From assembly GCA_029255105.1 (NCBI GenBank), contig JAQWWH010000075.1, forward strand, positions 1-58,104: a stretch of DNA of 58,104 nt, given 5' to 3'. The notes under the pieces were generated by a model. That model did not search any database and was not told where the DNA came from. It saw nothing but the letters and a program-made list of their open reading frames with translations. The translations under genes and the position numbers were made by a program. Shown here in pieces: positions 53,690 to 58,104 of the stretch (within the stretch, counting starts at the first letter, position 1; each line of letters opens with the position of its first letter). The stretch is from Flavimaricola sp. Lineage in GTDB: Bacteria > Pseudomonadota > Alphaproteobacteria > Rhodobacterales > Rhodobacteraceae.

Positions 53690-53715
53690 GTAAGGTGGGT
53701 CATGACCCACCTTAC
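53690..53715. repeat. 26-bp dispersed palindrome, copy 9
   Basis: Perfect palindrome with centre CATG between the divergent uracil-DNA glycosylase and pyrB genes, where the promoters of both must lie. Confidence 0.95.
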
Positions 53716-53798
53716 GAGGAACCACCTCCCGGCTCGTCCTGGCCTTGTCGCCCCGGCCCGCCCTTTCTATAAGCGGTCAAACCGCTGGAGGCTGACCT

Positions 53799-54761
53799 AT
53801 GTCTTATCGCCATATGCACCTGTTGGGCATCGAGCCTCTGCACCCCACCGAAATCACCACCGTCCTCGACCTTGCCGACCGCTATGCCGAAGAGAACCGG
53901 CGCGGCATCACCCGCCGCGATGCGCTTGCCGGGATGACCCAGATCAACATGTTCTTCGAAAACTCCACCCGCACCCAGGCCAGCTTTGAGATGGCAGGCA
54001 AGCGGCTTGGGGCGGATGTGATGAGCATGGCCATGCAAGCCTCGTCCATCAAGAAGGGCGAAACGCTGATCGACACCGCCCTGACCCTTAATGCCATGCG
54101 GCCCGACATCCTGGTGGTCCGTCACCCCCAATCCGGGGCCGTGGACCTGTTGGCGCAGAAGGTGAACTGCGTGGTCCTCAACGCCGGAGACGGTCGTCAT
54201 GAACATCCCACACAGGCCCTTCTGGATGCCCTGACCATCCGTCGGGCCAAGGGGCGGCTGCATCGCCTGTCCATCGCCATCTGCGGCGACATTGCCCATA
54301 GCCGGGTCGCCCGGTCCAACATCATGCTGCTGGGCAAGATGGAGAACCGCATTCGCCTTATCGCCCCGCCAACCCTCATGCCCTCTGGCGTAGAGGAGTT
54401 CGGCTGCGAGGTCTTTGATGACATGGAGAAGGGGCTTGAAGGGGCCGATGTGGTCATGATGCTTCGCCTGCAGAAAGAGCGGATGGACGGCGGGTTCATC
54501 CCATCAGAACGAGAGTACTATCACCGCTACGGCCTTGATGCCGACAAGCTTGGCTTTGCCAAGCCTGACGCCATCGTCATGCACCCCGGTCCGATGAACC
54601 GTGGCGTCGAGATTGATGGAACCATCGCGGACGACATCAACCGCAGCGTCATCCAGACCCAGGTCGAGATGGGGGTTGCCGTGCGGATGGCTGCAATGGA
54701 CCTGCTTGCCCGCAACCTTCGCGCCGCCCGGGGCGCAGCCGCTGCCGAGGCCATGGCATGA
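53799..54761 (+). CDS. pyrB: Aspartate carbamoyltransferase catalytic subunit
   Basis: PyrB condenses carbamoyl phosphate and aspartate, the first committed step of pyrimidine synthesis. The 320-aa protein has the carbamoyl-phosphate motif [12 protein letters not shown] (Ser56-Thr59), SSIKKGET, the HPTQALLDA segment and MHPGPMNRG. No regulatory pyrI gene is present. It starts an operon with a small membrane protein, pyrC and plsY. The stop overlaps the next start by 4 nt. Confidence 0.97.
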   Translation: MSYRHMHLLGIEPLHPTEITTVLDLADRYAEENRRGITRRDALAGMTQINMFFENSTRTQASFEMAGKRLGADVMSMAMQASSIKKGETLIDTALTLNAMRPDILVVRHPQSGAVDLLAQKVNCVVLNAGDGRHEHPTQALLDALTIRRAKGRLHRLSIAICGDIAHSRVARSNIMLLGKMENRIRLIAPPTLMPSGVEEFGCEVFDDMEKGLEGADVVMMLRLQKERMDGGFIPSEREYYHRYGLDADKLGFAKPDAIVMHPGPMNRGVEIDGTIADDINRSVIQTQVEMGVAVRMAAMDLLARNLRAARGAAAAEAMA

Positions 54762-54883
54762 GTGACGACGATGACAACGGGCCAAAGCCCACCTATGACC
54801 CCAGGACCGGCGGCAAGATCGCGCTTTATGTCATTCTGGCTGCCCTTGCCCTTGTTGGTCTCATGATCTGGGTGGCGGGCTGA
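54758..54883 (+). CDS. 41-aa single-helix membrane protein in the pyr operon
   Basis: This short gene overlaps the pyrB stop (ATGA). It encodes an acidic/polar N-terminus ([20 protein letters not shown]) followed by one membrane helix (about 21-40) and a stop. Charge distribution suggests the N-terminus is cytoplasmic or that the helix is a tail anchor; this is inference. I recognise no family. The overlap and the clean helix support a real gene. Confidence 0.65.
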   Translation: MSDDDDNGPKPTYDPRTGGKIALYVILAALALVGLMIWVAG

Positions 54884-54935
54884 CCGTGCAGACCCCGTTC
54901 CAGCAGCGCCCCGTTCCAATTGAAAGCTCTGACCA

Positions 54936-56228
54936 ATGACCGACACGCTGTTTCGAAATGCCCGCCTGATCGACCCCGAGGCCGGGACCGAGACCCAGGG
55001 CCATCTGATCCTGCGCGACGGTCTGATCGCCGAGGTTGTGACCCAGGGCGAGGCCCCGCCTGACGACGGCTTTGACCAGATCATCGACGCCACTGGCCTT
55101 TGCCTCGCACCCGGCATCGTCGATATCGGGGTCAAAGTCAGCGAACCCGGCGAACGCCACAAGGAAAGCTTTCGCTCGGCCGGTCGGGCCGCGGCGGCTG
55201 GCGGGGTGACCACGATCGTCACCCGCCCCGACACCCTGCCCGCAATCGACACCCCCGAGGTGCTGGAGTTTGTCGCCCGCCGCGCCCAGTCGGACAGCCC
55301 GGTCCATGTCCTGCCCATGGCCGCACTGACCAAGGGCCGCGAAGGCCGCGAAATGACCGAAATCGGCTTTCTGAAAGACGCCGGTGCCATCGCCTTTACC
55401 GACTGCGACCGGGTGGTGACGGATACAAAGATCTTTTCGCGGGCCCTGACCTATGCCCGTTCGCTAGATGCGCTTGTCATCGCGCATGTTCAGGATCCGG
55501 GCCTGTCAGCAGGGGCGGCTGTGACCAACGGCAAATTCGCGTCCCTGCGTGGCCTGCCTGGGGTCAGCCCTATGGCAGAACGGATGGCGCTGGACCGGGA
55601 TATCGCCCTGCTCGAGATGACGGGCGCCCGCTACCACGCGGACCAGATCACAACCGCCCGCGCCCTGCCCGCGCTCGACCGGGCCAAGCGGAACGGGCTG
55701 AACATCACCGCCGGTGTCTCGATCCATCACCTGACATTGAACGAACTTGACGTGGCCGACTACCGCACCTTCTTCAAGCTCAAGCCACCGCTACGGGCAG
55801 AGGACGATAGGGTCGCTGTGGGCGAGGCCGTGGCAAGCGGGCTGATCGACATCATCTGTTCGATGCACACGCCACAAGACGAAGAAAGCAAGCGCCTCCC
55901 CTATGAAGAGGCGGCCAGCGGCGCCGTCGGGCTCGAGACCCTGCTGCCTGCCGCGCTGCGACTGTTCCATTCAGGCGTCATTGACCTGCCCGGCCTGTTC
56001 CGCGCCCTGTCGCTGAACCCTGCAAAACGGTTGGGCCTGTCCTGCGGACGGCTGACAGCGGGCGCCCCTGCCGACCTCGTTCTTTTTGATCCCGATGCGC
56101 CCTTCGTCCTGGACCGGACGACCCTGAAATCCAAGTCGCGCAACACGCCCTTTGACGGGGCGCGGATGCAAGGCCGGGTCAAGGGCACCTGGGTGTCCGG
56201 GGTCCGGGTTGACGAAGGGGCTTTGTGA
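54936..56228 (+). CDS. pyrC: Dihydroorotase-like protein, probably non-catalytic (PyrC')
   Basis: The 430-aa protein has the amidohydrolase fold of dihydroorotase and lies in the pyrB operon. Residues needed for catalysis are missing. The metal motif D-x-H-x-H-x-R is D63-I-G65-V-K67-V-S69, and the catalytic Asp of the A-T-D-H-A-P-H block is Met310 (CSMHTPQ). His184 in IAHVQDP and the His264-His265 pair in SIHHLTLNE are kept. This pattern resembles the non-catalytic PyrC' that supports ATCase assembly in Pseudomonas. An active dihydroorotase would then be encoded elsewhere. A stop-start overlap (TGATG) links it to plsY. Confidence 0.88.
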   Translation: MTDTLFRNARLIDPEAGTETQGHLILRDGLIAEVVTQGEAPPDDGFDQIIDATGLCLAPGIVDIGVKVSEPGERHKESFRSAGRAAAAGGVTTIVTRPDTLPAIDTPEVLEFVARRAQSDSPVHVLPMAALTKGREGREMTEIGFLKDAGAIAFTDCDRVVTDTKIFSRALTYARSLDALVIAHVQDPGLSAGAAVTNGKFASLRGLPGVSPMAERMALDRDIALLEMTGARYHADQITTARALPALDRAKRNGLNITAGVSIHHLTLNELDVADYRTFFKLKPPLRAEDDRVAVGEAVASGLIDIICSMHTPQDEESKRLPYEEAASGAVGLETLLPAALRLFHSGVIDLPGLFRALSLNPAKRLGLSCGRLTAGAPADLVLFDPDAPFVLDRTTLKSKSRNTPFDGARMQGRVKGTWVSGVRVDEGAL

Positions 56229-56836
56229 TGCCGCTTTTCGAAAGCAGCCTTGGCGTCATCGGCCTTTGGGCCCTGATCGGCTACCTTCTGGGATCGGTTC
56301 CCTTTGGGGTTCTGATCACGCGTTTTCTTGGCCTTGGAAACCTGCGCGAGATCGGGTCGGGCAATATCGGGGCCACCAACGTCCTGCGCACCGGCAACAA
56401 GAAGGCTGCCGCCGCGACCCTTGTTCTGGATGGCGGCAAAGGGGCGCTGGCCGTTCTGCTGGCCCGGGCCTTTGTGCCAGAGGATGCGGTTCAGATCGCC
56501 GCGCTTGCCGCCTTTGTTGGCCATTGCTTTCCCATCTGGCTCGGCTTTCGGGGGGGCAAGGGCGTCGCAACGTTTCTGGGCATTCTGCTGGCGCTGTGGT
56601 GGCCCCTTGGCCTGACAGCCTGCGCCACCTGGTTGGTCGTGGCGGCGGTATTTCGGTATTCCTCGCTCGCTGCGTTGATGGCGGCGGGTCTTGCACCCGT
56701 CTGGGCGATTCTGATGGGCTATGGGGTGGCCAGCCTGCTATGCGTGGCCCTCGCCGTCCTCATCTACCTGCGCCACAGTGCAAATATCGCGAGGCTCAGG
56801 GCCGGAACGGAAAGTCGCATCGGGTCAAAGGGCTAG
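56228..56836 (+). CDS. plsY: Acyl-phosphate glycerol-3-phosphate acyltransferase PlsY
   Basis: PlsY transfers an acyl group from acyl phosphate to glycerol-3-phosphate, the first step of phospholipid synthesis. The 202-aa protein has five membrane helices and the three conserved motifs: GSVPFG, SGNIGATNVLR with GGKGALAVLL, and GFRGGKGVAT. ATG 56228 overlaps the pyrC stop by one base; GTG 56225 is also possible. With plsC at 35 kb, both acylation steps to phosphatidic acid are in this window. Confidence 0.96.
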   Translation: MPLFESSLGVIGLWALIGYLLGSVPFGVLITRFLGLGNLREIGSGNIGATNVLRTGNKKAAAATLVLDGGKGALAVLLARAFVPEDAVQIAALAAFVGHCFPIWLGFRGGKGVATFLGILLALWWPLGLTACATWLVVAAVFRYSSLAALMAAGLAPVWAILMGYGVASLLCVALAVLIYLRHSANIARLRAGTESRIGSKG

Positions 56837-56842
56837 GGGCCG

Positions 56843-57154
56843 ATGGGCGGCGATTACGACACCGCTGCCTTTAGCGCCGCCTTCCACGCACTGCCGACCG
56901 GCACTTTCGATGCCCTGTGGCAAGGCCGCGCCTACCGCGTCGTCCGCCAGCCCGTCGCAGGTGCGCGGGGGTGGAAGCTGCAAGCCTGGGAAAAGGCGGG
57001 CGGCGATTACATCAGCCTCAACCTGTACCATCTGGGCAAAGGGCCGGCGCTTCGACCCTGCGAGATGAGCGCCGACAAGGTCGTGGCGTTTGTCAAAGAG
57101 TTGCAGGTCGTTGGACGGGCCAAAGGCACGAAACCCGCCACCCGGCAGGCCTAG
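56843..57154 (+). CDS. Conserved hypothetical protein downstream of plsY
   Basis: I do not recognise the 103-aa product. It is soluble, without a signal peptide, and has a compact pattern of alternating hydrophobic residues (YRVVRQPVAGARGWKLQAWEKAGG, then YISLNLYHL) that suggests a small alpha/beta domain, and a basic C-terminus. It starts 6 nt after plsY with GGGGCC upstream. The stop codon overlaps the stop of the convergent gshA in CTAG. Confidence 0.65.
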   Translation: MGGDYDTAAFSAAFHALPTGTFDALWQGRAYRVVRQPVAGARGWKLQAWEKAGGDYISLNLYHLGKGPALRPCEMSADKVVAFVKELQVVGRAKGTKPATRQA

Positions 57155-58104
57155 TACGAAAAGGCGTCGTAGATCCGGTCCAGATCACCGTTCCAGTCAC
57201 CGTTGTAATGGGCCAAAAGCTCATCCGCGGGCGTCAGGCCGGTTTCAACTGTTTCCTGCAACGCGCTCAGGAAATGGGTCTCATCGGGAACCAGCCCGCC
57301 AGCACCCGGACGGGCGCGGGCCTTCAGGCCACCTTCTGCGATTTTGAGAACCTCGGCGGCCAGATCGCGCATGGATTGTCCCCCAACCTTGGCATCCAGC
57401 CCCTCGACAGAGGCCGCAACACGCCACGCCTCGCGGGTTTCGGCATCCCAATCCTTGGCAAGATCCCAGGCCGCGTCCAGCGCCCCTTGATCGTACATCA
57501 GGCCGACCCAAAGGGCAGGCAGGGCACAAAGCCGCCGCCAGGGCCCCCCATCCGCGCCGCGCATTTCGATATATTGCTTGACCCGCGCTTCGGGGAAGAC
57601 GGTCGTCAGATGGTCGGCCCAATCTGACAAGGTTGGCTTTTCGCCCGGCAAGGCGGGCAGCTCACCCTTGAGGAAGTCGCGGAACGACTGGCCGAGAGCG
57701 TCGATATAGGCCCCGTCCCTGTAGACAAAGTACATGGGCACATCGAGGACCCATTCGACCCAGCGTTCAAAGCCCATGCCCTTTTCGAAGACCCAGGGCA
57801 GCATACCTGTCCGGCTGGCATCAAGATCGCGCCAGATCCGCGACCGCCATGATTTGTGTCCATTGGGCGCACCATCGAAGAAGGGCGAATTGGCGAAAAG
57901 GGCGGTGGCGACCGGTTGCAGGGCCAGGGCCACACGCAGCTTCTGGACCATGTCGGCCTCGGACCCGAAGTCGAGGTTGACCTGAACGGTACAGGTCCGC
58001 CGCATCATCTGGGTGCCGTGGGTGCCGACCTTGCCCATGTAGTCGTTCATCAACTTGTAGCGGCCCTTGGGCATCAAGGGCATCTGATCATGCGACCAGA
58101 TCGG
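57151..58104 (-). CDS. gshA: Glutamate--cysteine ligase, C-terminal part (5' end outside window)
   Basis: GshA joins glutamate and cysteine in the first step of glutathione synthesis. The frame is open through the right edge of the window, so the gene continues beyond it. The 317 residues present contain FANSPFFDGAPNGHKSWRSRIW, the EMRGADGGPW motif and a C-terminal helical part, which place it in the plant/alphaproteobacterial GCS2 group. An internal ATG at 58083 is not the true start because conserved sequence continues upstream. The GST gene at 15.4 kb is a possible user of the product. Confidence 0.94.
   Translation of the reverse strand, partial: PIWSHDQMPLMPKGRYKLMNDYMGKVGTHGTQMMRRTCTVQVNLDFGSEADMVQKLRVALALQPVATALFANSPFFDGAPNGHKSWRSRIWRDLDASRTGMLPWVFEKGMGFERWVEWVLDVPMYFVYRDGAYIDALGQSFRDFLKGELPALPGEKPTLSDWADHLTTVFPEARVKQYIEMRGADGGPWRRLCALPALWVGLMYDQGALDAAWDLAKDWDAETREAWRVAASVEGLDAKVGGQSMRDLAAEVLKIAEGGLKARARPGAGGLVPDETHFLSALQETVETGLTPADELLAHYNGDWNGDLDRIYDAFSY

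Noticed and set aside
15402..53715. Short coding extensions that read through the palindromes (peptides with MTHLT or VGHDPPY)
   Set aside because: The same peptides appear next to unrelated genes because the palindrome is translated in different frames. They are artefacts of over-extended frames, not conserved protein parts.
2028..53715. CRISPR array or phage attachment sites as explanation for the palindromes
   Set aside because: Spacing is irregular (tens of nt to over 19 kb), there are no regular spacers, and no cas or integrase genes are present.
1..58104. tRNA, rRNA, insertion sequences or prophage genes
   Set aside because: No cloverleaf-like segment, transposase or phage protein was recognised on either strand.

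Overview
The window is chromosomal DNA of a high-GC alphaproteobacterium. Gene content points to the order Rhodobacterales, probably the Roseobacter group, but the genus cannot be fixed from the sequence alone. The pointers are the pckA / chvI-chvG / short hprK / rapZ / EIIA / HPr neighbourhood, an Mcl1-type malyl-CoA lyase of the ethylmalonyl-CoA pathway, a TrcR (DUF1013) protein, a TIGR02302 membrane protein, a DUF6473 protein, and the DgcN-DgcA pair. I see no phage, insertion sequence, CRISPR array, rRNA or tRNA. This is core genome with compact operons, many with 1-4 nt start/stop overlaps.

Layout. 1-4 kb: the end of recR, trcR, a secreted RNase T2 and pckA. 4-9.5 kb: a + strand regulatory operon of chvI, chvG, hprK, rapZ, EIIA, HPr and an acyltransferase, which links envelope sensing, a permease-free PTS and gluconeogenesis. 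9.5-16.7 kb: 3-hydroxyacyl-CoA dehydrogenase, a DUF6473 protein, etfA/etfB, quinone oxidoreductase, COQ9, rpsU, a GST and mscL. 16.8-26.7 kb: ald with a divergent Lrp regulator, ytoQ, pheT, small membrane proteins, a glutamine amidotransferase-like protein, pheS, rplT, rpmI and pyk. 26.8-34 kb: N-formylglutamate amidohydrolase, a HAD phosphatase, DUF1244, a D-amino acid module (dgcN-dgcA-dat), mcl1 and accA. 34-47 kb: a flavoprotein, plsC, ftsX, ftsE, a zinc-ribbon membrane protein, TIGR02302, lysA, DUF2834, a tiny LptM-like lipoprotein, argH, a TlpA thioredoxin, a secreted EEP-family enzyme, YqgE and a DsbD-alpha-like protein. 47-53.6 kb: an RND efflux permease with its adaptor, moaB and a uracil-DNA glycosylase. 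53.8-58.1 kb: pyrB, a 41-aa membrane protein, a degenerate pyrC, plsY, a hypothetical gene and the 3' part of gshA.

The most distinctive non-coding feature is a dispersed family of nine near-identical 26-bp palindromes. Each has an 11-bp arm GTAAGGTGGGT, a variable 4-nt centre and the inverted arm. They lie between genes, and three genes end on a TAA stop codon that is part of the palindrome. A second, looser motif (TATTTTTGG-like) sits in the leaders of four minus-strand genes. Among proteins, the PyrC has lost its HxHxR metal motif and catalytic Asp, so it probably acts as a structural partner of PyrB. The family-4-like uracil-DNA glycosylase has lost three of four iron-sulfur cysteines. 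Two genes too short for usual gene calling (an LptM-like lipoprotein and a pyr-operon membrane peptide) are well supported by overlap with their neighbours.
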